A stretch of 64,000 nt of DNA from a bacterium (GCA_021790935.1 JAJYFL010000003.1:107001-171000); one strand, 5' to 3'. Counted from the stretch's first letter, positions 41,328 through 50,560 are shown. Notes: generated from the sequence alone by a model not told the origin. Numbers and translations: made by a program.

Positions 41328-41981
41328 ATGCTGACATTGACGAGTGAGGAGCTCCGGGATGACGTTTTGGCGGAGCTGGACCTCGACCCGCAGGTGGATT
41401 CCTCGAGGATCGGGGTTGCGGTTCAAGACGGCATCGTGACACTGACCGGAAAGATTCCCACGCTCTCGGCCAAATGGGCCGCGGAAGAGGCGGTGGGGCG
41501 CGTGAAGGGCGTGCGCGGTATCGCTCAGGAGATGGAGATAGATCTGCCGGCAACGCACGTGCGCGACGACTCCGATATTGCTCGCGCTGCCGCCGAAGCG
41601 CTCGCGTGGGATTCCACGCTTTCCTCGCCGATCCAGGTGAGGGTCCAAGATGGACGCGTGACGTTGCGCGGCGAGGTTGAATGGCACTATCAGCGGGCCG
41701 AGGCCGAGCAGGTTGTGCGGCGCTTGGTCGGCGTTCGCGAGATCATCGATCTCCTGACGCTGCGGCCGTCGGTTTCAGCCGGCGACATCCGAGCGCACAT
41801 CCAGCGCGCCTTCCATCGCTTCGCCCAGTTCGATGCGAACCGGATCAAGATTCACACCGATGGGGGAACGGTCACCTTGACGGGGAGCGTCCCGACGTGG
41901 TTCGAACGCAATCGTGCGTGGCAGGCAGCCTGGACCGTCCCCGGCGTTGCTAAAGTCGAGAACCGGATTACCGTGGGTTAG
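41328..41981 (+). CDS. Triple BON-domain protein
   Basis: The 217-residue protein consists of three tandem BON domains (about residues 5-70, 72-140 and 145-216). Each shows the pattern of a helix, then VxVQDGxVTLxGxV, then a second helix and V-x-V-x-N or equivalent, e.g. VAVQDGIVTLTGKI, VRVQDGRVTLRGEV and IHTDGGTVTLTGSV. BON domains bind membranes or proteins and occur in osmotic-shock and general-stress proteins such as OsmY. No signal peptide is seen, so this copy is likely cytoplasmic. The ATG at 41328 is preceded by a strong RBS, which an earlier in-frame ATG at 41310 overlaps. Confidence 0.92.
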   Translation: MLTLTSEELRDDVLAELDLDPQVDSSRIGVAVQDGIVTLTGKIPTLSAKWAAEEAVGRVKGVRGIAQEMEIDLPATHVRDDSDIARAAAEALAWDSTLSSPIQVRVQDGRVTLRGEVEWHYQRAEAEQVVRRLVGVREIIDLLTLRPSVSAGDIRAHIQRAFHRFAQFDANRIKIHTDGGTVTLTGSVPTWFERNRAWQAAWTVPGVAKVENRITVG

Positions 41982-42082
41982 GAGGAATATCCCTTGACCG
42001 GCGGCGAGCCCGCTCGAATCGACGCATGCCGGTACGCTTCGAATATCTCGCCGCCGGCCAAATCTATCTCGAGGCTTCGTAT

Positions 42083-42159
42083 GGTCGGGCTGACAGGATT
42101 CGAACCTGCGACCTCTTGACCCCCAGTCAAGCGCGCTAACCAAGCTGCGCTACAGCCCG
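42083..42159 (-). tRNA. tRNA-Pro (anticodon GGG), CCA encoded
   Basis: On the minus strand the molecule starts CGGGCTGTAGCGCAG and ends GGTTCGAATCC...CAGCCCGA-CCA. The acceptor stem CGGGCTG pairs with CAGCCCG; the anticodon stem TTGAC/GTCAA encloses the loop TGGGGGT, giving anticodon GGG. The T loop is canonical and the 3' CCA (42085-42083) is encoded. With CCA it is 77 nt. It lies 20 bp before the GNAT gene end, on the same strand. Confidence 0.97.
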
Positions 42160-42179
42160 ACGTTTTGCCCGCCGGAGAC

Positions 42180-42824
42180 TCAACCGCGAAGTGAGCCCGC
42201 CGGGATTGGCCCGGGACTGGCGACCATGACGACCCACTCCCCTTCGAGGTCGCGCGTCCGCCCTACTTCGCGCCAGCCCGTACGCGTGTAGACCGCTAGC
42301 GCCGCGCCGTTCCACGGGCGGACCTCCAAGCGAACCTCGGGCACGCCCAGCGTCCGCAGCAAGCGTAACCCCTCGCTTACGAGCGCCGTCGCCACGCCGC
42401 GCCCCCGCGCCTCCGGATGAACCGCGACGTTTAGCAGCTGGGCGTCACCGACGCTACGGTACCGGCGTTCGCTCGTGAGGAATAGCACCTTATTTCGCAC
42501 GATGCGCCACATCGAACGCAGCCGCAGATCGAATGCGCCCCCGAGCGCCCTAGCCGCCCAGCGCAGCGCCGCCCCGGAGAGCACGGCCTTGCGCTGGATC
42601 GCTCGTAGGCTCCGCACGAAGATCGCGTACCCGAGAAGGCGCCCGTCTTCGCGCGCGGCAAGGAACCCCTGCGGCTCCGCGTCAAGCAGAAAACGCCATA
42701 CGTCGACAAAGGCGGTAGGAAGAACACGCCCGCGAAAACGCGCGGCGTGCTCTTCCGCAAACGCAAGCTGAAATATTTCAACAGCTTGCGGTAACTCGTC
42801 CGGCCTGAGCGGACCGACGCTCAG
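42180..42824 (-). CDS. GNAT-family N-acetyltransferase, probable CTG start
   Basis: The C-terminal part has the acetyl-CoA motif (LLNVAVHPEARGRGVATALV, then LEVRPWNGAALAVYTRTGW), as in RimI-like enzymes. The first ATG/GTG/TTG-type start is a GTG at 42617, which would drop the N-terminal strands and helices. The same frame stays open upstream and encodes LRPDELPQAVEIFQLAF and GFLAAREDGRLLGYAIF, a normal GNAT N-terminus, back to a TAA just inside the HU gene. The only start-like codon there is a CTG at 42824-42822 overlapping the HU stop as CTGA, so translation is probably coupled to HU. That gives about 214 residues. Confidence 0.8.
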   Translation of the reverse strand: MSVGPLRPDELPQAVEIFQLAFAEEHAARFRGRVLPTAFVDVWRFLLDAEPQGFLAAREDGRLLGYAIFVRSLRAIQRKAVLSGAALRWAARALGGAFDLRLRSMWRIVRNKVLFLTSERRYRSVGDAQLLNVAVHPEARGRGVATALVSEGLRLLRTLGVPEVRLEVRPWNGAALAVYTRTGWREVGRTRDLEGEWVVMVASPGPIPAGSLRG

Positions 42825-43168
42825 CGCTTGCGCCCGCCCTTTTTAGCAGGGGTCTTCTTCGCGGTCGCCTTCTTCGCGCCGGCGCTCTTACGGACGCCGC
42901 CGATGGCCTCTTTAAGCCCCTTACCGGCAACGAACGCCGGAACTTTGCGAGCGGCGATCTTGATCTTCGCGCCAGTCTTGGGGTTGCGGCCTTCGCGCGC
43001 CTTGCGCTGACGAACGACAAAGCTGCCAAAGGGAGTCAGGGCGACGCGCTCGCCTTTCTGGAGGGCCGTCTTTATTTCGTCCAGGACAAGGTCCACGATC
43101 TCGCCGGCCTGGCGCTTGGACAGTTCGGATTCGGCGGCAACGGATTCGATTAGATCGGCTTTCGTCAA
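42821..43168 (-). CDS. HU-family DNA-binding protein with Lys/Ala-rich tail
   Basis: A TTG start (43168-43166), preceded by AAGGAG at the right spacing, yields a 115-residue protein beginning with TKADLIESVAAESELSKRQA, the normal HU N-terminus. The DNA-binding arm is FVVRQRKAREGRNPKTGAKI. The last 25 residues are an Ala/Lys-rich histone-H1-like tail (KKATAKKTPAKKGGRKR), as in actinobacterial and some other HU proteins. It compacts DNA. The longer ATG-initiated frame (43270) has no family similarity in its first 34 residues. Confidence 0.93.
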   Translation of the reverse strand: MTKADLIESVAAESELSKRQAGEIVDLVLDEIKTALQKGERVALTPFGSFVVRQRKAREGRNPKTGAKIKIAARKVPAFVAGKGLKEAIGGVRKSAGAKKATAKKTPAKKGGRKR

Positions 43169-43318
43169 ATGAAATCTCCTTAGCGGCTCTGTGAAAGCAA
43201 TAGCGGTGGGCTGGCCGCCTAGGGAGTGGGTATACGCAAACGCGGCGCTCCCTCCTCCCCAAAAAACCATCGGAAAGTCCTTAATCTACAAGGGTTTCCG
43301 CAGCACCAGCCTGCAGGA

Positions 43319-43744
43319 CTATCGTGCCGCCGCGGCGTGAAGCGCCAGCACGTACGAGAGCGGGCCAAACCCGGCGATGCTCCCGGCGCAGACCGGCGCC
43401 ACGACGCTCTGGCGCCGGAACGCTTCGCGGGAGTACACGTTAGAAAGGTGGACTTCTATTGCCCGAATCGCCACTGCGGCGATGGCATCGGCGATGGCGT
43501 AGGAATAATGGCCGTACGCGCCCGGGTTGATCACGATCGCCCCGCAGTCCTTACGCGCCGCGTGAATCGCATCGACAATCCCGCCCTCGTCGTTGTGCTG
43601 CTGTATGCGCACCTCGATGCCAAGGCTCGAGGCGGTTCGTTCGATCAGCTCGTCGATCTGCGCGAGCGTCTGCGTTCCATAGACGCCCGGTTCGCGCTCG
43701 CCCAGCAGATTGAGGTTCGGGCCATGTATGACCAGCACTCGCAT
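43319..43744 (-). CDS. aroQ: 3-dehydroquinate dehydratase type II
   Basis: The 141-residue enzyme of the shikimate pathway turns 3-dehydroquinate into 3-dehydroshikimate. Motifs: IHGPNLNLLGEREPGVYG with the catalytic Tyr22, QHNDEGGIVDAIH, INPGAYGHYSYAIADAI with the conserved Asn, and EVHLSNVYSREAFR with the catalytic His. Length is normal. It lies 49 bp after the small zinc-ribbon gene on the same strand. Confidence 0.96.
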   Translation of the reverse strand: MRVLVIHGPNLNLLGEREPGVYGTQTLAQIDELIERTASSLGIEVRIQQHNDEGGIVDAIHAARKDCGAIVINPGAYGHYSYAIADAIAAVAIRAIEVHLSNVYSREAFRRQSVVAPVCAGSIAGFGPLSYVLALHAAAAR

Positions 43745-43793
43745 GCTGCGCAATTCGGGAAGAGCACGCCGCTGCCCTCGAAAAGCCGGGCGG

Positions 43794-44024
43794 TCAACCG
43801 ACTGGAAACAGCGTCGGCGGTGGTACGCGATACGGCTCGATCCGCTGCCAATACGCCTCTTTGAGGGCACCACCTCGATTCTCGTACCACCAACCGCACT
43901 CGCAACGAATGGGGCGCCCGCCCGGTTTCGGATAGGCGTACCGGCGCCCGCATCGCTTGCAGACCAAAGCCCGGCCTTCGACGGGCGGCAACGACGACGT
44001 GTAAGTGACCGCTGTATCTGCCAT
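43794..44024 (-). CDS. Small zinc-ribbon protein
   Basis: The 76-residue protein has two cysteine pairs (VCKRCGRRYAY and IRCECGWWY) spaced to bind one zinc as a rubredoxin-like ribbon. I cannot give a function. AAAGG precedes the ATG by 5 nt and the gene starts 2 bp after tyrS, so it is probably translated from the tyrS mRNA. Small ribbons of this kind are often RNA- or protein-binding modules. Confidence 0.7.
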   Translation of the reverse strand: MADTAVTYTSSLPPVEGRALVCKRCGRRYAYPKPGGRPIRCECGWWYENRGGALKEAYWQRIEPYRVPPPTLFPVG

Positions 44025-44026
44025 AA

Positions 44027-45229
44027 CTACCTTTCGTTTGGCACGACGCGAACGAATTTGCGCGACCCGACCGAAAGGACGGCCGCCCTCGACGCGCTCC
44101 ACGCCGCCTTCGGATCCGTAACGAGTATACCATCCACCCTGACCCCGCTCCCTGAGATCAGCCGCTCGGCGGCCCGCTTGCTCTCCGCGAATCCCGCCGC
44201 AAGGATAACGTCTGCGACGCGGCGGCCGCCTTCCAGGCGTAGTTCCGGCAGCGCTTCGGCGGGCAGTTCTTTGCGCTGCACGGTGCGCTCGAAACGCTCG
44301 CGCGCCGCCCGAGCGGCATCCGCACCATGGTAGCGGGCGACGATCTCTTCGGCGAGGCGCTTCTTCTCGTCCATCGGATGCGCCCTCGTACCTCGCAACG
44401 CCGCACCGAGCGCCTCGCAATCCGCTTGCGGCCGAAAGGCGGCCAGGCGCGCGTACCGTGGGATCAGCTCGTCTGGGATGCGCATCAACTTGCCGAACTG
44501 CTCGTGCGCCGGCTCGGTCAAGCCAACGTAGTTTCCGGTCGACTTCGACATCTTTTTCACGCCGTCGAGCCCCTCGAGCAGCGGTAGCGTCATGCAGACT
44601 TGCGGCCGCCGGTTCTCGTGCGATTGGTAGTGCCGGCCCATCAGCAAATTAAAGAGTTGGTCGTTCCCGCCGAGTTCGACATCGGCAGCCAGCGCGACGC
44701 TGTCGTACGCTTGTGCGACGGGATAGAGAAACTCGTGGAGGGATATCGGCGTCCCCGCCGCGTACCGGTCGTGGAAATCGTTACGTTCGAGCATCTGCGC
44801 GACCGTGACGCGAGAGAGCAGCCGCAGCAGATCCGCGAGCGACAGGCCCGCGAGCCACTCCGAATTGTAGCGTAACTTTACGCGCGCTAGGTCGAGCAGC
44901 ATACCGGCCTGCTCCGTGTAGGTGCGCATGTTCGCTTCGATCTGTTCGGGCGTCAGCGGCGGCCGCATCTCGTTGCGGCCCGACGGGTCGCCGATACGCG
45001 CCGTGAAATCTCCGATCAATAGCGTGACGTCGTGACCGCACTCGACGAACTGCTGCATCTTCCGCAAGACGACTGCGTGCCCCAGGTGCAGGTCCGGCGA
45101 TGTCGGATCGAGCCCGAGTTTGACGACCAGCGGCCTGCCTTCCGCGATACGTTCCAAGAACTCCGCGCGCGTCTCGACACGATCGAAGCCGTCCAACAGC
45201 AATTCAGCATGGTCGCGCATTGAAGTCAA
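44027..45229 (-). CDS. tyrS: Tyrosyl-tRNA synthetase
   Basis: The class I synthetase has about 400 residues. Its HIGH motif is HLGH (residues 48-51, DPTSPDLHLGHAVVLRKMQQ), the tyrosine-site region is GGNDQLFNLLMGRHYQ, KMSKS is exact (GVKKMSKSTGNYVGL), and a C-terminal S4 RNA-binding domain runs from about residue 335. The short TyrZ-like architecture with F-V-E-C-G-H after HLGH suggests the second bacterial TyrRS group. The start overlaps the mutS2 stop (4 bp), with an alternative ATG at 45220. Confidence 0.96.
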   Translation of the reverse strand: MTSMRDHAELLLDGFDRVETRAEFLERIAEGRPLVVKLGLDPTSPDLHLGHAVVLRKMQQFVECGHDVTLLIGDFTARIGDPSGRNEMRPPLTPEQIEANMRTYTEQAGMLLDLARVKLRYNSEWLAGLSLADLLRLLSRVTVAQMLERNDFHDRYAAGTPISLHEFLYPVAQAYDSVALAADVELGGNDQLFNLLMGRHYQSHENRRPQVCMTLPLLEGLDGVKKMSKSTGNYVGLTEPAHEQFGKLMRIPDELIPRYARLAAFRPQADCEALGAALRGTRAHPMDEKKRLAEEIVARYHGADAARAARERFERTVQRKELPAEALPELRLEGGRRVADVILAAGFAESKRAAERLISGSGVRVDGILVTDPKAAWSASRAAVLSVGSRKFVRVVPNER

Positions 45230-47607
45230 CGCAGTTCGAAGACCGTGACGCCTCCGCCTCCCTCGTTTTCGTCGCCATAGCGGACGTTCTTGACGGCGGG
45301 GTGACCGCGCAGGTACTCCTGCAACCCGCGCCCGAGCATGCCGGTGCCCTTGCCGTGAATGAGCCGCAGCGAGGCGCTGCCGGCAAGCTGCGCGTCGTCG
45401 ATCCAGCGCTCCACCAGCGGTTCGGCCTCGGCATAGCGTTTTCCGCGCACGTCGAGTTCCGCCGTCGTACGAGCCGCAGCGTCGAGCCGGGCGTCGCCGC
45501 CGCGGCTGCGATCCGCCCGCGGGCGGACCCGTTGCTCGCCGCCGCCGCAGAGCCGAACGTCGTCTTTAGAGACGAGCGTGCGCATCGGACCGATCGCCAC
45601 CAAGAGGTTCTCACCGTTGACGGCAATCACCGTCCCCTCCTGGCCGAAGGAAAGCACGCGGACGCGGTCGTCCCGCGCGTATACGGCCTGCAGCGGCTCG
45701 CCGCCATGCTCGGGCTCGATGCCCAAATCCCGGCGCATCTGCTCGAGCGTGCGCGAAAGGAGCGCGCTCTGCGCCGACGTGACCTTGGGGCGCCGGGTCC
45801 GTTCGTCCCGGTCTTCGCGCAGCTCGGCGCGGCGCTGCAGTTCGTTCGTGAACTCTCGCAGCGCTTGCTGCATGCGAAGCTCGGCAGCCTCCGCGAACGC
45901 GCGCCTCTCGCCGGCCAGTGCCTCGCGGCGCAGGCGGAGCTCCTCGGATTGACGCTCCAGATCGACGCGTTCGCGAACCACCTCGTCGCGCTCTGCGTGA
46001 AGCGCCGCGTTCGTTTCGGAGAGCTCCGCCAGCGCATTTTCGTACTCGCGCTCGCGCGTACCGATCAAAGACTCCGCGCGCGCGACGAGTTCCGCCGGAA
46101 TGCCGAGCGACCGCGCCAGCGGAAAGGCTAGCGACAGGCCCGGCATGCCGACGTCCAACTGGTAGGTCGGCGCGAACGTCTGGGGATCGAAACGCACTCC
46201 AGCGTTGACCACGCCAGGCGTGGCATGCGCGAAGAGTTTGAGCTCCGTCGCGTGCGTCGTAACGATACCGCAGGCTCGTACCGCAAGCAGCCGCTCCAGT
46301 ATCGCAATAGCCAGCGCCGCGCCGCCGGCCGGTTCCGTACCGCCGCCGATCTCATCGATGAGGACGAGCGATCGGTCGTCGGCGGCGTCTACGATCTCAC
46401 GAATGCGCCCGAGATGTGCCGAGAACGTCGAGATATTCTCGAGGATCGATTGCTCGTCGCCGATATCGGTGAAGATCCGGGTGAAGCGCCCGATTCGCGT
46501 ACCGCTGCCAGCCGGCAGCTGCATGCCCGCGTAGGCCATGGCCACGAAGAGCCCGGCCATCTTTAGCGCGACCGTCTTGCCGCCCATGTTGGGCCCGCTG
46601 ATCGCGATCAAACGCGTCCGCTCGTCGAGCGCGAAGGACTGCGGAACCGCACGCGCGCCGAGCAGTGGATGGCGACCCTCGCAAAGTACGATAGTCGACT
46701 CCTCGACCAGCTCCGGCGCGACGGCGTCCATCGCTACGGCGAGGAGCGCTTTCGCCGCGAGCACGTCCAACCGCGCGAGCATCTCGACGTTCGTTTCGAT
46801 CTGCGCCGCGGCGGCGCCGACCCGGCGCGAGAGTTCCTCGAGAACGCGTGTGACCTCGCGCTCTTCGGCCACGCGAAGCGTGCGCAGCCGGTTGTTGGCC
46901 TCGAGCGCCGCGAGCGGTTCGATGAAGAGCGTCTGCCCGGTGGAACTGGTGTCGTGCACGATTCCCGGAACCGCGCCGGAGAACTCGGCCTTCACCGGCA
47001 CGACGAAGCGGCCGTCGCGGATCGTGACGACGGTATCCTGGATCGCCTTGGCGTAAGCGGGCGAGCGCAAGAGCGATGCCACGCGGTCGCGCGCGTCGGC
47101 GTTCGCCTGCTTGAGGTCCTTGCGCACGCGGGCAAGTGCCGGCGACGCGCGATCCAGCACGTTAGCGCGTTCGTCGATAGCGTCGACGAGCGCGCGGTGC
47201 AGATCCGGCAGCGCTCGATAGGAGGCAGTCAACGACGCGATCGTTTCGCTCGGCCGTTCGCGCGTCTTCTTGAACGCGGCGGCCGCCGCCGAGATCGCAT
47301 CGGCCACCGAGCGCAGAGCCGCAGCCGGCAGAGCCATCCCCGCCTCGGCAGCCGCCGTCGCGTCCGCGGTGTCGATCGCCGGGAGCGCGTAGAAATCCGC
47401 TCCCGAGATCAGCTCGCGCATCTCTGCGGTAGCACGCTGCTCGAAACGCACGCGAGCGAAATCGCCGAACGGCGTCAGCTCCCCCGCGATGCGGCGTCCG
47501 CGCTGCGTGCGCGCGCCGGCGGCGGCGCGTTCGCGAATCGTCTGGAAGTCCAGCGTCTCGAGAGTGCGCTCGTCGGCGCACCCGGCTACCCTCGGGGCGG
47601 CCTCCAC
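45226..47607 (-). CDS. mutS2: MutS2 endonuclease/ribosome-rescue ATPase
   Basis: The 793-residue protein has a MutS core and clamp (GRFVVPVKAEFSGAVPGIVH), an ABC ATPase with Walker A GPNMGGKT and Walker B LVLIDEIGGGTEP, a charged coiled coil (about residues 500-620) and a C-terminal Smr nuclease domain (LDVRGKRYAEAEP, LIHGKGTGMLGRGLQEYL). Homologues suppress recombination or split collided ribosomes. Unlike MutS it has no N-terminal mismatch domain. It follows gatB by 4 bp and is overlapped by tyrS. Confidence 0.95.
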   Translation of the reverse strand: MEAAPRVAGCADERTLETLDFQTIRERAAAGARTQRGRRIAGELTPFGDFARVRFEQRATAEMRELISGADFYALPAIDTADATAAAEAGMALPAAALRSVADAISAAAAAFKKTRERPSETIASLTASYRALPDLHRALVDAIDERANVLDRASPALARVRKDLKQANADARDRVASLLRSPAYAKAIQDTVVTIRDGRFVVPVKAEFSGAVPGIVHDTSSTGQTLFIEPLAALEANNRLRTLRVAEEREVTRVLEELSRRVGAAAAQIETNVEMLARLDVLAAKALLAVAMDAVAPELVEESTIVLCEGRHPLLGARAVPQSFALDERTRLIAISGPNMGGKTVALKMAGLFVAMAYAGMQLPAGSGTRIGRFTRIFTDIGDEQSILENISTFSAHLGRIREIVDAADDRSLVLIDEIGGGTEPAGGAALAIAILERLLAVRACGIVTTHATELKLFAHATPGVVNAGVRFDPQTFAPTYQLDVGMPGLSLAFPLARSLGIPAELVARAESLIGTREREYENALAELSETNAALHAERDEVVRERVDLERQSEELRLRREALAGERRAFAEAAELRMQQALREFTNELQRRAELREDRDERTRRPKVTSAQSALLSRTLEQMRRDLGIEPEHGGEPLQAVYARDDRVRVLSFGQEGTVIAVNGENLLVAIGPMRTLVSKDDVRLCGGGEQRVRPRADRSRGGDARLDAAARTTAELDVRGKRYAEAEPLVERWIDDAQLAGSASLRLIHGKGTGMLGRGLQEYLRGHPAVKNVRYGDENEGGGGVTVFELR

Positions 47608-47611
47608 GTAC

Positions 47612-49066
47612 CTATCCCAACTTCTGTGCGAGCAGCTCTCCGGCGAGCGCGGGATTGGCCTTGCCCCGGCTCTGCTTCATCACCTGGCCGACGAGGAATC
47701 CCATGACGTTCGTCTTACCCGCCTTATAGTCGGCGACCACCTTTGGATGCGCGGCGAGCACCTCGTCGACGAAGCGCTCGACAGAGCCCGGATCGCTCGT
47801 CTGCGCGAGGCCTTCGTGCTCGACGAGAGCCTTCGGCGAGCCTCCGCCGTTCCACATGCGCAGCAGCAGATCTTTGGCGATCTTAGAGTTGATCGTCTTG
47901 CTCTGCACTAAGCCGATCAATTCGGCGAGATCCTGCGGCGCGACGGAGGATTCCCATACGGGCGTCTGCGTTTCGTTGGCCAGGCGAGAGAGATCGCCGA
48001 GCACGAAATTTGCCGCCTGCTGCCCGCCGCCCCCGGCGCCGACGCAGGAGTCGAAGTACTCGGCCAACTGCGGCGTATCGACGAGCTGCGTCGCCTGCGC
48101 GACGCCCAGGCCGTAGCTCCCGCGGTAGCGCTCGAAGCGCGCGATCGGCAGATCCGCCATCAGGCTGCGAAGACGCTCTACCACGGTACGATCCACTTCG
48201 ATCGGCACCAGATCGGGATCGGGGAAGTAGCGATAGTCATGCGCCTCTTCCTTGCTGCGCATCGAGTGCGTCGTGCCGGCCAGTTCGTCCCACCCGCGGG
48301 TCTCCTGCACGACCCGTCCGCCCGCCGCGACGACCGCAATCTGCCGTGCGATCTCGCTCTCGATCGCACGGGAGACCGAACGGAACGAGTTCATGTTCTT
48401 GATCTCCGCCTTCGTACCGAGATCCTTCGACCCTACCGGACGGATGGAGACGTTGGCGTCGCAGCGCAGCGAGCCTTCCTCCATTTTGACGTCGCTCACG
48501 CCGAGCTGCACGAAGGTGCGCTTGAGCGCATCGAGAAAGCCGACCGCCTCCTCCGCGCTGCGGATATCAGGCTCGGAGACGCACTCCATGAGCGGCACGC
48601 CGGCGCGGTTGAAATCCACCAGCGAGTAGCTGCTGTGCGCGATGCGGCCGTCGCCGCTGCCGGCATGCGTAGACTTCCCGGTGTCCTCCTCCAGATGGAT
48701 GCGCGTGAGCCGGCACTCCTTCGTGGTGCCGTCGTCGAGCCAGTAACGCACGACACCGCCTTGCGCGAGCGGCATGTCGTACTGCGAGATCTGATAATCC
48801 TTCGGCATGTCGGGATAGAAGTAGTTCTTCCGGTCGAACTTCGAGAAAGCGGGAATCTCCGCGCCGAACGCGAGCCCCGCACGAATCACCTGCAGGATCG
48901 CTTCCTCGTTCGCGACCGGCAGAGCGCCCGGCAACGCCAAGCAGACCGGGCAGACGTGGGCGTTAGGTTCGCCCCCGAAGCGGTTTGGGCAGGCGCAGAA
49001 CATCTTGCTCTTCGTTTTGAGTTCCACATGACATTCGATGCCGATCACGGCCTCGTACTGCGTCAT
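47612..49066 (-). CDS. gatB: Asp-tRNA(Asn)/Glu-tRNA(Gln) amidotransferase subunit B
   Basis: The 484-residue kinase/transamidase-coupled subunit starts YEAVIGIECHVELKTKSKMF. The zinc region is CACPNRFGGEPNAHVCPVC, the kinase segment includes GVPLMECVSEPDIRS, and the C-terminus is a GatB/YqeY helical tail (TNVMGFLVGQVMKQSRGKAN). The start overlaps the gatA stop (ATGA). The open frame extends further upstream through the gatA end, but only the ATG at 49066 gives the family N-terminus. Confidence 0.97.
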   Translation of the reverse strand: MTQYEAVIGIECHVELKTKSKMFCACPNRFGGEPNAHVCPVCLALPGALPVANEEAILQVIRAGLAFGAEIPAFSKFDRKNYFYPDMPKDYQISQYDMPLAQGGVVRYWLDDGTTKECRLTRIHLEEDTGKSTHAGSGDGRIAHSSYSLVDFNRAGVPLMECVSEPDIRSAEEAVGFLDALKRTFVQLGVSDVKMEEGSLRCDANVSIRPVGSKDLGTKAEIKNMNSFRSVSRAIESEIARQIAVVAAGGRVVQETRGWDELAGTTHSMRSKEEAHDYRYFPDPDLVPIEVDRTVVERLRSLMADLPIARFERYRGSYGLGVAQATQLVDTPQLAEYFDSCVGAGGGGQQAANFVLGDLSRLANETQTPVWESSVAPQDLAELIGLVQSKTINSKIAKDLLLRMWNGGGSPKALVEHEGLAQTSDPGSVERFVDEVLAAHPKVVADYKAGKTNVMGFLVGQVMKQSRGKANPALAGELLAQKLG

Positions 49067-50541
49067 AACGCACCTTCCGGGCGCCGTTGGCGCGCGTGCT
49101 GCGTCGCGCATTCGTATGCATTTGCCGCCGCCAGCAGTTGCGCTTCGCCGAAGAGCGGCGCTGCGAGCTGCAACCCCATCGGCATCGGCCGGCTCGATCC
49201 TTCGGGCAGGACGTAGCCGCATGGCACCGAGAGCGCGGGCAGCCCCGCGAGCGAGATGGGAATCGTGTAGTAGTCCATCATATACATGCTATATGGATCG
49301 CTCTTGGCGTCAAACGCGAACGCCGGCGAACTCGCGGCGGGCGAGGCGATCAGATCGCAGCGCTCGAACGCGCGCTTGAAGTCGGCCCCGAACATCGTGC
49401 GGGCCTTCTGCGCTTTCACGTAATAGGCGTCGTAGTAACCGCTGGAGAGCGCGTAGGTGCCGATGAGGATCCGCCGCTTCACCTCGGGCCCGAACCCCTC
49501 GGCACGCGTGCGCTCGTACATCCGGCCGACATCCTCGCCGTCGACGCGCAGCCCGTAGCGGACGCCGTCGAAGCGCGCGAGGTTACTCGAACATTCGGCC
49601 GGTGCGATGAGATAATACGTCGCCAGCCCATACTCGGCGGTCGGGAGCTCCACGTCGACCAGCGTCGCCCCAAGCTTTTCCAAATCGAGGTACGCGCGCC
49701 GGTAGAGGCTATCGATCTCCGGACCGAGCCCTTGCGTGCCGAACTGCTTGACGATACCGACGCGAACGCCGCGCAGATCGGAGCGCAGCGCCGTGGCAGC
49801 CGGTTCAACCGGACGATCGACGCTGGTGGAATCCATCGGGTCCTTGCCCGCCATCACGTCGTATGCGAGTGCGGCGTCTTCCACCGAGCGCGCGAGCGGA
49901 CCGATCTGATCGAGGCTCGATGCAAACGCGATGAGGCCGTAGCGCGAGACGCGCCCGTACGTAGGCTTGAAGCCCACGAGATTGCAGAAGGCCGCCGGCT
50001 CGCGAATGGAGCCGCCGGTATCGCTGCCCATGCCTATCGCCGCTTCGTAGGCCGCGACCGCAGCGGCCGAACCGCCGGAGCTGCCGCCCGGCACGCGCCC
50101 CAAATCGTAGGGATTGCACGTCTTCCCAAGCGCGCTGTTCTCGCACGAACTGCCCATCGCAAACTCATCCATATTCGCCTTGCCGACGGGCACCGCCCCG
50201 GCATCGAGCAGCCGCGCAACGGCGGTGGCGGTATACGGCGCTACCCAGCCTTCGAGCATCTTGGAGCCACACGTCGTGCGCGTGCCCGCAAGGCACATGT
50301 TGTCCTTCACGGCTACCGGCACGCCCGCTAGCGGCAGATGCTCGCCGGCTTTGATCCGCGCGTCGACCCGGCCGGCAGATACGCGCGCCAAATCGTGCAG
50401 CCGCGTGAGGTATGCGCCGAGCCGGTCGTCGACGGCATCGATCTGCGCGAGCGCGGCATCGGTGACTTCACGTGCCGAGACCTCTCCGGCATTAACGCGG
50501 CGCGCGATCTCTGCGGCGCTCAGTTCCATCGCCTCGCTCAT
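49063..50541 (-). CDS. gatA: Asp-tRNA(Asn)/Glu-tRNA(Gln) amidotransferase subunit A
   Basis: This amidase subunit releases ammonia from glutamine. The catalytic triad is visible as Lys79 (VPVAVKDNMC), Ser154 (VPGGSSGGSAA) and Ser178 (MGSDTGGSIREPAAF). Length is 492 residues. Presence of gatCAB, together with no glutaminyl- or asparaginyl-tRNA synthetase in this window, indicates the indirect route for Gln-tRNA and/or Asn-tRNA. It lies 19 bp downstream of gatC. Confidence 0.97.
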   Translation of the reverse strand: MSEAMELSAAEIARRVNAGEVSAREVTDAALAQIDAVDDRLGAYLTRLHDLARVSAGRVDARIKAGEHLPLAGVPVAVKDNMCLAGTRTTCGSKMLEGWVAPYTATAVARLLDAGAVPVGKANMDEFAMGSSCENSALGKTCNPYDLGRVPGGSSGGSAAAVAAYEAAIGMGSDTGGSIREPAAFCNLVGFKPTYGRVSRYGLIAFASSLDQIGPLARSVEDAALAYDVMAGKDPMDSTSVDRPVEPAATALRSDLRGVRVGIVKQFGTQGLGPEIDSLYRRAYLDLEKLGATLVDVELPTAEYGLATYYLIAPAECSSNLARFDGVRYGLRVDGEDVGRMYERTRAEGFGPEVKRRILIGTYALSSGYYDAYYVKAQKARTMFGADFKRAFERCDLIASPAASSPAFAFDAKSDPYSMYMMDYYTIPISLAGLPALSVPCGYVLPEGSSRPMPMGLQLAAPLFGEAQLLAAANAYECATQHARQRRPEGAL

Positions 50542-50560
50542 CTCCGGTGGTCCCGCACTT

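Noticed and set aside
40845-41687. 280-codon leftward open frame upstream of the exporter
   Set aside because: Mostly antisense to the BON gene and overlaps the HlyD-like start; no recognisable domain. Kept only as a remark on the intergenic region.
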